Shown: positions 1-6,807, numbered from the stretch's first letter. The stretch is DNA of 8,640 nucleotides from Ahrensia sp. (GCA_024639025.1 JAHEJF010000051.1:1-8640), one strand, 5' to 3'. The notes: a model not told the origin generated them from the letters alone. Translations and numbers: made by a program.

Positions 1-174
1 AATCAAATGAAGCGATCGACTTTCGGATTGAAATTTGAGCTCTGGCAGCGTGAGGATGCTGCACACTCCGAGGCGACTGAATCACAAATCCAGCGTTCGT
101 GACGATCCTTTGTCAATGCAGGCCAAACAGAATCTTTGGGCACCGCATTGCCACCAACCTGAACCAATTCGAAT

Positions 175-198
175 GTCCGCTTAGAGCCCAAAGCGGAC
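175..198. repeat. 24-bp inverted-repeat element, isolated left copy
   Basis: The arms GTCCGCTT (175-182) and AAGCGGAC (191-198) are perfect reverse complements around the 8-nt centre AGAGCCCA. Near-identical elements occur at 7005-7028 and, more diverged, at 6959-6982. All share the layout GTCYGCTT, an 8-nt centre ending in CCCA, then AAGCNGNC. Elements of this style are, to my recollection, dispersed between genes in Roseobacter-group genomes. No role is known to me; a small RNA hairpin or a protein-binding site are both possible. Confidence 0.7.
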
Positions 199-285
199 GC
201 TCATTTTGTGTCCAAGCTATGATCTTATTTGCAATGCCATACCAAGCATGCATTGCGCTCAGCCGCTTCCTCAACCGTCTCTTTG

Positions 286-317
286 CTTGTCGCAAATCTA
301 TAAAGTTGCTCGACAAG
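286..317. other. Bulged inverted repeat (possible RNA hairpin)
   Basis: CTTGTCG (286-292) is the exact reverse complement of CGACAAG (311-317). Inside it, CAA (293-295) can also pair with TTG (306-308), leaving a 2-nt bulge and a 10-nt loop. No T-run follows on either strand, so it is not a standard intrinsic terminator. It lies downstream of the minus-strand regulator and could be a 3'-end structure of that transcript or chance. Confidence 0.3.
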
Positions 318-448
318 TTGTATGACAGTTTCTTGCTCTTATTGCGTGGTTGGCTTGTAGATCGTGACAATACCCTCCCAGCCACTTCGCTGATCGGCCC
401 AATCATTCGCTTATAAGATGGGCTGCTATGTTCTTTTTGAATTTATGA

Positions 449-1999
449 CTACCAATCCAAACGAGATAAGGCGCGGTTCAAACGCGTGTGTTCTTCACTT
501 TGAGGATAGGGGAACATCCGTGCGGCATGCTCCAAAGTGAAATCAGGAGAGATTGTTGAAATTTCATCGGAAACTTTGTGGGCGTCTGGCGTTCGATCTA
601 TTTCGACATAGAGCCTGGCGAGCTGCACCCGTGCAGGTAGAAAGCTTGGTAGTCTTTTCACAACTGTTTCCAAACACTCCAAAGCGTCGTTATAGTTGCG
701 CTGAAGCGTGTATGAATGGCCCTTCGCAAAGTCCCAACTTGGCGGGACGTAACTCTCAACGCCGAAAGCGCGATCCAGCATTTGTAATGCGAGTTCCGGC
801 TGTCCCAGTCGATTCAATGATTCTCCATAAGCGAAAAAAACTTCAGCGCTACCAGACGTCAATGCTATCGCTCGCTTGAACGCACCAACACATTTTTCTG
901 GTTCCCCTAGGTAACTCAATACCCAACCCAACCTTGCAAAAGATACGGCTGATTTCTCGTTGAGAGACACGGCTTTTTTTGCCAGCTCCAGCGCCGGATA
1001 GAGGTTCTCATCTGAATCGGACCAAGCAAAAACATGCATCGCTGTCCGACAATAGGACTGGTAAGCATATGCGGCGGCATAATTTGGGTCGAGATCAGTT
1101 GCCAGCTCAAAACATGACAACGCCCTGGCCATACTATCAGGCGTATATCGATAATATTCAGATCGGCCCCGCAAACATTGGTCATATGCTTTGACGTTTT
1201 GGGTTTCGTGTCGCTCTATCGAAGCGGTCAAATGCAGCTTTAGTGAAGTTATCACGGCCAAACAAAGCTCATCTTGCAGATCGAATATTTCATCGCCAGA
1301 GGCAGTAAAACGATCGCTCCACAGCCTCAATCCCGAACTGATCTCTACAAGGTGCGCATTAACGCGAATTTTGTTGCCTTGGCGTCGAACCGACCCCTCC
1401 AGCAAATGCGTCACACCCAGCTCTTTGTTCAAGGAGTTTCGATCAATCGTCTCCGATTTGATTGCAAAAGACGTGTTGCGTGTAGCGACATTCAAACCCG
1501 ATGTTAGCGAAAGATCGGTGATTAGGTCCTCGGTTAACCCATCCGAGAAATAACTTTCATCTACATGATTACCAATAGTTTCGAAGGGGACGACAACCAA
1601 AGAAGGACCGGAGTTTGGCGCCGGTTTTGCCGGAAGATGGCCTGTCTCGACCAGTACTTTGGCGATAAAACGAAAACCTTTTGAGTGGATTGTCTGGATA
1701 AACCGGCGCGGCGTAGCAGTGTCACCAAGCACAAGTCGCGCAGATTTGATAGCCGCCGATACCGCCCAATCTGATACGTTTCGTCCCTGCCATACATCTT
1801 CAAGAAGCGAATCCCGAGACACAACAATATGCCTATTTTCAATCAAATACTCGATCACGCTAAAGGTCAGTGGCTCGACCGAAACGATTGAGCCATTTTG
1901 TGAAAGCTCATAGTTTTCCGAGTTCAGTACCCATTCCTCAAACGTGTAAATCATCGCCATTCGACGCGGATTGCGTGCCTCCCTCCAAAAACCCTCCAA
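449..1999 (-). CDS. Winged-helix transcriptional regulator with TolB-like and TPR domains
   Basis: This is probably a cytosolic DNA-binding regulator of the divergent decarboxylase-TRAP-GST operon. Residues about 17-113 look like an OmpR/CadC-type winged helix, with the family pattern 'VVSRDSLLEDVW' followed by the recognition-helix region and 'TIHSKGFRF'. Residues about 131-255 are TolB/adenylate-cyclase-associated-like (VVVPFE, YFSDGLTEDLITDL, LLEGSVRR, LWSDRF). Residues about 270-490 are TPR-like helical pairs (ALSCFELATDLDPNYAAAYA, ALQMLDRAFGVES). There is no receiver domain and, unlike CadC, no membrane segment, so its signal is probably an intracellular ligand or partner. The start is uncertain. 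The outermost start is TTG at 1999, with a strong AGGAGG (2003-2008) only 3 nt away. ATG codons at 1960 and 1954 lie right before the winged helix, where relatives usually begin, but lack a well-placed ribosome site. The target assignment is inferred from position only. Confidence 0.88.
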   Translation of the reverse strand: MEGFWREARNPRRMAMIYTFEEWVLNSENYELSQNGSIVSVEPLTFSVIEYLIENRHIVVSRDSLLEDVWQGRNVSDWAVSAAIKSARLVLGDTATPRRFIQTIHSKGFRFIAKVLVETGHLPAKPAPNSGPSLVVVPFETIGNHVDESYFSDGLTEDLITDLSLTSGLNVATRNTSFAIKSETIDRNSLNKELGVTHLLEGSVRRQGNKIRVNAHLVEISSGLRLWSDRFTASGDEIFDLQDELCLAVITSLKLHLTASIERHETQNVKAYDQCLRGRSEYYRYTPDSMARALSCFELATDLDPNYAAAYAYQSYCRTAMHVFAWSDSDENLYPALELAKKAVSLNEKSAVSFARLGWVLSYLGEPEKCVGAFKRAIALTSGSAEVFFAYGESLNRLGQPELALQMLDRAFGVESYVPPSWDFAKGHSYTLQRNYNDALECLETVVKRLPSFLPARVQLARLYVEIDRTPDAHKVSDEISTISPDFTLEHAARMFPYPQSEEHTRLNRALSRLDW

Positions 2000-2002
2000 T
2001 TT

Positions 2003-2009
2003 CCTCCTT
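2003..2009 (-). promoter_or_regulatory. Shine-Dalgarno AAGGAGG at unusual spacing before TTG start
   Basis: On the minus strand AAGGAGG is followed by only three bases before the TTG at 1999-1997. That is shorter than the usual 5-9 nt, while the ATG at 1960 is far too distant to use it. It is the best evidence that translation starts at TTG, with a 13-residue extension before the first ATG, but the close spacing leaves doubt. Confidence 0.4.
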
Positions 2010-2022
2010 TCAAAGTCAAGCG

Positions 2023-2072
2023 TTGGGAAACGGTCGGCCTAGGCTTCTAAGAAGGAAAAAGCTGCATCACAA
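2023..2072. promoter_or_regulatory. Divergent promoter/operator region with two abutting palindromes
   Basis: The spacer between the divergent regulator and operon contains GCCTAGGC (2037-2044, perfect palindrome) sharing its last base with CTTCT-A-AGAAG (2044-2054, perfect arms). A plus-strand promoter fits as TTGGGA (2023-2028), 17 nt, TCTAAG (2046-2051). A minus-strand one fits as TTGTGA (2067-2072), 17 nt, TAGAAG (2044-2049). Each box matches only 4 of 6 consensus bases. Both -10 boxes fall on the second palindrome, so a protein bound there could control both directions. This is a hypothesis from spacing and symmetry alone. Confidence 0.35.
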
Positions 2073-2084
2073 AGGGAGAATTGT

Positions 2085-3065
2085 TTGGTGATTGGTTCGA
2101 AAATCATAGCGCTTGAAGAACACTACTTGCCCGACTTTCTCACGAGCTATTGGGAACCAACAGTCATGGGTATGGCGCCCGGTTTATACAAGCATATCAA
2201 ATCTAGGCTGCTGCATCCCCAGGTACAAAGGTCACAAATTATGGCTTCGGCCGGAATTGACCACATGGTGCTATCGGTTGCTGGGCCAGGTGTTCAGGCT
2301 GAAACTGATCACAATAAGGCAATCGTTTTAGCAAAACGCGCTAATGATGAATTGGGGGTGATGATAAGCGAAGATACTGACCGATATTCAGGGTTCGCAC
2401 ATCTGCCGATGCAATCACCACACAACGCGTCCGCCGAATTGCGGCGATGCGTAGAGGACCTTGGATTCGTTGGTGCAATGGTCAATGGGCACACCCACGG
2501 CGTCTATTTGGATGATCATGCTTACGATGTCTTTTGGGAAACAGTGAGCGAATTGGGCGTGCCTGTTTATATTCACCCGACTGATCCGCCCGAGAAATAC
2601 TTCGCGCTTCGGGATCAACCTATGCTGAGGCGCCCCGCTTGGGAGTGGACAGTAGAAACGGCAACGCACGCGCTCCGACTTGTGTTAAACGGCGTATTCG
2701 ACCGGCACCCAAATGCCAACATCATTCTTGGTCACATGGGCGAAACAATACCATATTTACTGTGGCGCTTTGACAGCCGCGCCAAATTTCTTCGGCTGCC
2801 GGACGACACGTCTCCATTGCCATCTGAAATCATCCGTCGAAACGTCTTCATCACTATCTCTGGCTCACTAGACCATGCGCCGCTTAATTGCGCAATCGAA
2901 GCGGTAGGCGCAGACAGGATCATGTTCGCCGCTGATTATCCATTTGAAGAGCCCGAAGAAGCGACAGAGTTTATTCGTTCGGTAGAACTTTCGCAGAGTC
3001 AACGCGAAGGAATTATGTCGGGCAACGCTGTAAAATTACTTGGACTCGACACACTCGGCGCATAG
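2085..3065 (+). CDS. Amidohydrolase-family (gamma-resorcylate/2,3-dihydroxybenzoate type) decarboxylase
   Basis: A cytosolic metal-dependent enzyme of the amidohydrolase-2 (ACMSD-like) family, probably a non-oxidative decarboxylase of a hydroxylated aromatic acid. The length of 326 aa matches gamma-resorcylate decarboxylase (about 327). The expected metal and catalytic positions are all present: E11 and H13 in 'ALEEH', H164 in 'YIHP', H217 and E220 in 'LGHMGE', R228 in 'LWRFD', and D284 in 'AADYPFE'. The segment 'VNGHTHGVYLDD' (133-144) instead recalls the 5-carboxyvanillate decarboxylase LigW, so the substrate cannot be set between dihydroxybenzoates, vanillate-type acids and others. The start is TTG at 2085 or GTG at 2088, lying 6 or 9 nt after GGGAG (2074-2078). 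It is the first gene of the cluster and precedes dctP by 41 bp, so its substrate is likely imported by, or derived from the cargo of, the TRAP system. Hydrolase activity instead of decarboxylation is possible in this family. Confidence 0.85.
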   Translation: MVIGSKIIALEEHYLPDFLTSYWEPTVMGMAPGLYKHIKSRLLHPQVQRSQIMASAGIDHMVLSVAGPGVQAETDHNKAIVLAKRANDELGVMISEDTDRYSGFAHLPMQSPHNASAELRRCVEDLGFVGAMVNGHTHGVYLDDHAYDVFWETVSELGVPVYIHPTDPPEKYFALRDQPMLRRPAWEWTVETATHALRLVLNGVFDRHPNANIILGHMGETIPYLLWRFDSRAKFLRLPDDTSPLPSEIIRRNVFITISGSLDHAPLNCAIEAVGADRIMFAADYPFEEPEEATEFIRSVELSQSQREGIMSGNAVKLLGLDTLGA

Positions 3066-3074
3066 CCGGAAATA

Positions 3075-3091
3075 GCGCGGCGTGACCGCGC
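3075..3091 (+). other. GC-rich intercistronic hairpin before dctP
   Basis: GCGCGG (3075-3080) and CCGCGC (3086-3091) form a perfect 6-bp all-GC stem with loop CGTGA. It sits between the decarboxylase stop and the dctP ribosome site and has no T-run, so it is unlikely to be a terminator. Inference: it could act as a processing or 3'/5' stabilising structure that raises dctP message over its neighbours, as known for other binding-protein transporter operons. Confidence 0.45.
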
Positions 3092-3106
3092 CAATAGGAG
3101 GAAACT

Positions 3107-4126
3107 ATGAAACTAACTATTAAATCAGTACTTCTTGCTGCAGTTGCGAGTACAGCGATGCTCACCACTCCGGCTGTCATGGCCGCGGATTTCGTCATGA
3201 AAATTTCGTCACCTGCTCCCAAGACGGATGTCGATGGGCTATCGGCTTGGTTCGACGCATTTGAAGCTGGTGTTGAAAAACGATCCGAGGGTCGCATCGA
3301 TGTCCAACTTTTTCCAGCCAGTCAGCTAGGCCCGATACCCGCGACAGTTGAAGGTGTAGCCATGGGAACAATCGAAATGACTGTTCCAATCATCGGCTTC
3401 CTCTCGTCAGTTGATCCGCGTTTTCAGGTATTGGACGCGGCGGGTGTGTTTGAAGACGAACTGCACGTGATGCGTACAATGTCGGATCCAGCTGTTAAAG
3501 AAATGATTTCCGATTTCGGTTCTAGGGCCAATGTTGAGCCCCTTTTCGTTTTGGCAAATGGTCGCAGCGTTGTGATCGCAAAAGACCGGGTTGAAAACAG
3601 CGAAGACTTTCGCGGTCTAAAAATGCGAACAGGCGGCGCAAGCCCACTGGTCAATGAGCCAATGTCAGCACTTGGGGCTGCGCCTGTGGCAATGCCACTT
3701 GGTGAAGTCTTGCCTGGTATTCAGACAGGTACAATTGATGCCGCAACGCTGGGATTGGCCGTGCTGGTTGGTTTCAAGTTCGCTGATGTTGCGAGCGAGG
3801 CAACTTATATGCCTGGTAACTTCATCATGGTCGGTGGATTGGTGAACAAGGATTTTCTCGCATCAATCGGCCCTGAACTTGAAGCAATTGTGCGCGAAGA
3901 AGCAGAAGCCGCTAAAGTTGCTTATGCTGATCGACTTCGCAACGGCATCGAAACACTTGAAGGCGTATGGGCCAAGCAAGGTGGATCGCTGACCACGATG
4001 TCAGATGCCGATGCTAAAGCCGTATCAGAGATTATCACTCCGGTTGTTGCCAATATTGTTGGTGCCAACGAGCAAATGACGTCAGACTTCGCAGTTCTGA
4101 CCGAAGCTGCCGAGCGGAACAAATAA
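3107..4126 (+). CDS. dctP: TRAP transporter substrate-binding protein (DctP family)
   Basis: Periplasmic solute receptor that captures an organic acid and delivers it to the DctQM membrane complex. Residues 1-26 are a Sec signal peptide (K2 and K6, hydrophobic 8-18, predicted cleavage at AVMA|AD). The mature protein has the family layout: an N-terminal 'FVMKISSPAP' strand, 'VQLFPASQLGP' (66-76), 'GTIEMTVP' (87-94) and 'FRGLKMRTGGASP' (168-180). R174 corresponds to the conserved arginine that usually pairs with the ligand carboxylate. The length of 339 aa is typical. The start is secure: AGGAGG (3096-3101) lies 5 nt before ATG, the strongest ribosome site in the cluster, fitting the usual excess of binding protein over permease. 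The ligand is unknown; the neighbouring decarboxylase suggests an aromatic or other carboxylate (inference). Confidence 0.95.
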   Translation: MKLTIKSVLLAAVASTAMLTTPAVMAADFVMKISSPAPKTDVDGLSAWFDAFEAGVEKRSEGRIDVQLFPASQLGPIPATVEGVAMGTIEMTVPIIGFLSSVDPRFQVLDAAGVFEDELHVMRTMSDPAVKEMISDFGSRANVEPLFVLANGRSVVIAKDRVENSEDFRGLKMRTGGASPLVNEPMSALGAAPVAMPLGEVLPGIQTGTIDAATLGLAVLVGFKFADVASEATYMPGNFIMVGGLVNKDFLASIGPELEAIVREEAEAAKVAYADRLRNGIETLEGVWAKQGGSLTTMSDADAKAVSEIITPVVANIVGANEQMTSDFAVLTEAAERNK

Positions 4127-4160
4127 GCTGTAAGGCCTTCAAAATTAGGTGTGTTGCCAA

Positions 4161-4652
4161 ATGAAAATATTGAAAACATTTTTAGGCCTGGGCCTAATCG
4201 CGATGGTGCTGCTCAGTGTTAGCAATGTTGCAGGCCGCTATGTTTTCGATAGTGCCATTTTATGGGCGGATGAGGCAGTGGTCTTCGCGATGATAGTCCT
4301 CGTCTGGTTGGGCGGCATTGTCTGCGCCTGGGAGAGCAGTGAGTTGAGAATGGCTTTGCTCGTTGATGCTTTGTCAACGCGCTTGTCTCACTGGGTCAAA
4401 TTGGGTCAGCATTTAATTGTTGCTGTTGCATGCGCGTATGCAGCTTGGCTGTCCTTCGGATTTGTAGCCAAGGTCTATCGCTTTGGCATGACCGCAGAAG
4501 CAACAGGCATTCCAGTTTGGACCGTCCATGTCTCAATTACAGTCAGCCTCATTTTTATTGCATTGATTGCCCTGTGGCATGCATTCAAGCTGGCAGGCAC
4601 TAACAAAAATGCTTCCAAACCCATTGAGCCAGGTTCAGGAGATCGGTCGTGA
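4161..4652 (+). CDS. dctQ: TRAP transporter small membrane subunit (DctQ family)
   Basis: Inner-membrane small subunit that bridges the substrate-bound DctP and the large DctM translocator. From the ATG it is 163 aa with four hydrophobic segments (about 6-25, 35-57, 80-105 and 125-150), as expected. Early in the protein is the family signature N-V-x-x-R-Y-V-F followed by 'WADEAVVFAMIVLVWLGG' (about 35-52). The frame is open to a GTG at 4149, but AGGTG (4147-4151) sits 9 nt before ATG 4161 and would overlap the GTG, so ATG is preferred. The stop overlaps the dctM start (GTGA), implying translational coupling. The C-terminus is a short polar, presumably cytoplasmic, tail. Confidence 0.92.
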   Translation: MKILKTFLGLGLIAMVLLSVSNVAGRYVFDSAILWADEAVVFAMIVLVWLGGIVCAWESSELRMALLVDALSTRLSHWVKLGQHLIVAVACAYAAWLSFGFVAKVYRFGMTAEATGIPVWTVHVSITVSLIFIALIALWHAFKLAGTNKNASKPIEPGSGDRS

Positions 4653-5932
4653 CCGCAACTCTTGTTCTACTACCCTTACTGATGTTGGTGGCGGGATTAC
4701 CAATCTTCGTGATCCTGATGACCACATCGATTGTGGTTCTTGCCGTTTTCATGGGCATACCCTTGGCGGCAGTGCATCAAAATCTATTTGGCTCGCTCAA
4801 TAGTATTGGATTGTTGGCCATACCCTACTTTATCTTTGCGGGCGATCTGATGGCGCGTGGAACGATCTCTGTTCGCCTCGTCGATTTTGTCCGCTCATTG
4901 GCTGGCGGTATGCCCGGTTCGCTTGGCGTGACAACTGTCGGGACTGCTACGGTATTTGGTGCTATTTCTGGATCCAGTGCTGCTGCAGTCGCGTCAGTTG
5001 GGCGCGTATTGTACCCAGCAATGACCAATGATGGATACCCAAGACCGCTGTCTGCTGGGATGGTCACGTCGGTAAGTGCGATTGGCATTGTAATTCCACC
5101 CTCGATCCCAATGATCGTCTACGGCGCATCATCTGAAACGTCGATCCCTCGCTTGTATGCCGCTGGTGTGTTTCCGGGACTGCTATTGGCTCTGTGTCTC
5201 GCAGCTTTTGTAATGTTCCATGCCAACCGGAACAAATATGGATCTTCAAACGGGTTCAGCATTGCGAACGTTCGCAATACCAGCGCAAAGGCCGCTTGGG
5301 CACTTGGTGCGCCGATAATCGTTCTGGGCGGCATTTATGGCGGCATATTTTCTCCAACAGAGGCTGCCGCTATTGCGTGCGTCTATGCCATCATCGTCAC
5401 TCGGTTCATTCTGCGTGAACTCTCATGGATTGATATTCTCGATTCCGCAAAAGCATCGGTGATATTTTCATCCCAAATCCTGATGGTTGTCGCTGCCGCC
5501 GGACTGTTTTCATGGATTTTGGCCGTCAACCAAGTTCCACTTGCGATGTCACAATGGTTTACCGAAAATGACGTTGCCGCTTGGCAATTTCTGCTGGCAG
5601 TCAATTTGATCCTGCTGATTTGGGGCTGCTTCATGGATCCAATCTCGGCCATCCTGCTGTTAACCCCGGTGCTGGTTCCAATTGTAGATGCACTTGAAAT
5701 CGACAAGGTTCACTTTGGGATCATCATGACGATCAACCTTGCAGTCGGGCTATTCACACCTCCTTTCGGAATAAATATTTTCGTGGCGCAATCAGCGCTC
5801 AACATTGGAACCGCCGATATTTACCGCGGCGTATTTCCATTTCTGGTGATATTTCTAGCGGTATTAGCCACCATCACCTTCATCCCAGCAATTTCACTTT
5901 TAAGCGCTGAAACATTCATGTTCGTTGACTGA
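4649..5932 (+). CDS. dctM: TRAP transporter large permease (DctM family)
   Basis: Inner-membrane translocation subunit, a secondary transporter normally driven by a sodium gradient, pairing with DctQ and DctP. The 427-aa protein is highly hydrophobic and carries the family motifs in order: 'AIPYFIFAGDLM' (57-68), 'SGSSAAAVASVG' (107-118), 'IPPSIPMIVYG' (149-159), 'GGIYGGIFSPTEAAA' (227-241), 'MDPISAILLLTPVLVP' (329-344) and 'LFTPPFGIN' (368-376). The SGSS and TPP regions correspond to the re-entrant hairpins that hold ions and substrate in relatives. The start is GTG at 4649, overlapping the dctQ stop by 4 bp, with AGGAG (4637-4641) 7 nt upstream. Length and motifs are complete, with no sign of damage. 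Confidence 0.96.
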   Translation: MTATLVLLPLLMLVAGLPIFVILMTTSIVVLAVFMGIPLAAVHQNLFGSLNSIGLLAIPYFIFAGDLMARGTISVRLVDFVRSLAGGMPGSLGVTTVGTATVFGAISGSSAAAVASVGRVLYPAMTNDGYPRPLSAGMVTSVSAIGIVIPPSIPMIVYGASSETSIPRLYAAGVFPGLLLALCLAAFVMFHANRNKYGSSNGFSIANVRNTSAKAAWALGAPIIVLGGIYGGIFSPTEAAAIACVYAIIVTRFILRELSWIDILDSAKASVIFSSQILMVVAAAGLFSWILAVNQVPLAMSQWFTENDVAAWQFLLAVNLILLIWGCFMDPISAILLLTPVLVPIVDALEIDKVHFGIIMTINLAVGLFTPPFGINIFVAQSALNIGTADIYRGVFPFLVIFLAVLATITFIPAISLLSAETFMFVD

Positions 5933-5961
5933 AGTCGGCGGTTCTTGTCGAAAGGTGCCAA

Positions 5962-6807
5962 ATGCCTGCTATTGAACCCAAAGATAAATCGCTGACAAAA
6001 CTACAGGGCCTGCACCTTTGGCACGCACCAATGTCCAGCTGCTCACAACGTGTACGCATTATCTTGGCAGAGGTGAATCGAAGCTATAACAGCCATCTGA
6101 TCGATCTCGAAAAGAACGAGCACACCACCCAAGCCTATCAGAACATTCATCCGAAGGGTGTGGTCCCTGCCTTTGTCGATGACGGCACATTGATTATCGA
6201 ATCCATCGACATCATCAAACACATTGCGCGTAGCAACGGGTTCTCACTTGGGTCCGATCCTGACGGTCTTCTTGCGAGTGCGGACGCGGCGCAGGCAGAT
6301 TTGAAGCTTTTAACCTATGAATTTCTCTTCCGAGCTAAACCGAGGCCTGTCGAAGTGAATGCAGCCTTTGAGCGGGACCACCAGAACGCTTGGTTAAAGC
6401 AGTTTAGAAGTGATTTCGCAAAAGGCTTTCCAAAAGAACGAATAGATGGAGCTGTCAGTCGCACGTTTGAAGGATTTCAACTCTTGGACAAAGGACTGGC
6501 GGATGGACGGCCATATCTTAGTGGTCAAGAATTTTCTTTGTCAGATATTGCGTGGATGCCGAACATTCACAGGATGAAACTGATGGGTTGGCCTTTCGAG
6601 TTGACCCCTAACCTTCGCAACTGGTTTGCTCATATTTCGCACCGTTCCAGTTATCAGACTGCTTTACTTGAATGGCAAAATTCCAACGCCACGAAAACAT
6701 TTGAAAAATACACTGAGCAGCGTCGCGCAATGGGAACCGATGTTGCAAATTTCGGCCCATTGTCGGGAGGCGTCGTATCGCCCGGCAGAGTTCCACTTAA
6801 GCAGTAA
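5962..6807 (+). CDS. Zeta-like glutathione S-transferase with cysteine/serine active-site motif
   Basis: Cytosolic glutathione-dependent enzyme. Residues about 15-93 form a thioredoxin-like N-domain and about 104-240 the helical GST C-domain. The motif 'MSSCSQRVRI' (24-33) matches the zeta-class SSCSxRVRI pattern (maleylacetoacetate and maleylpyruvate isomerases). It also aligns with the catalytic cysteine stretch MSICS of PcpC, the tetrachlorohydroquinone reductive dehalogenase, which puts C27 in the catalytic position. Cis-proline P69 ('VVPAF'), E80-S81 ('IIESIDI', glutathione gamma-Glu site) and the helix-capping 'SLSD' (192-195) are present. At 281 aa it is longer than zeta isomerases (about 215). 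The extra length is around 125-165, similar to LigF or PcpC, plus a polar tail after 245. AAAGGTG (5951-5957) precedes ATG by 4 nt. It is last in the cluster, 29 bp after dctM, which suggests a step in degrading the imported compound. The exact reaction is undetermined. Confidence 0.88.
   Translation: MPAIEPKDKSLTKLQGLHLWHAPMSSCSQRVRIILAEVNRSYNSHLIDLEKNEHTTQAYQNIHPKGVVPAFVDDGTLIIESIDIIKHIARSNGFSLGSDPDGLLASADAAQADLKLLTYEFLFRAKPRPVEVNAAFERDHQNAWLKQFRSDFAKGFPKERIDGAVSRTFEGFQLLDKGLADGRPYLSGQEFSLSDIAWMPNIHRMKLMGWPFELTPNLRNWFAHISHRSSYQTALLEWQNSNATKTFEKYTEQRRAMGTDVANFGPLSGGVVSPGRVPLKQ

Larger units (their letters stand above)
1..448. other. Non-coding left flank, no supported gene
   Basis: I find no credible gene here. 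The open frames are short, lie antisense to each other, resemble no family I know, and run straight through the inverted-repeat element at 175-198. What can be seen is a weak 5-bp stem (GCAGC 45-49 with GCTGC 58-62), the repeat element at 175-198 and a bulged hairpin at 286-317. No clear intrinsic terminator follows the minus-strand regulator that ends at 449. The segment could hold decayed remains of a gene or insertion element, but nothing is recognisable by eye. Confidence 0.5.

Noticed and set aside
1..198. Insertion-sequence remnant at the left edge
   Set aside because: No transposase motif could be read in any frame, and no terminal inverted repeat or target duplication is visible.
99..416. 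Overlapping open frames on both strands in the left flank as possible genes
   Set aside because: Their translations match no family I recognise, they overlap antisense, and they cross the inverted-repeat element, which argues for chance frames.
2014..2019. TTGACT on the minus strand as -35 box of the regulator
   Set aside because: At 16-18 nt the downstream bases are G-rich (GAGGGT and neighbours) and do not resemble a -10 box; it would also lie too close to the TTG start.
4149..4160. GTG start of dctQ at 4149
   Set aside because: No ribosome site precedes it, and its own bases form the AGGTG that serves the ATG at 4161.
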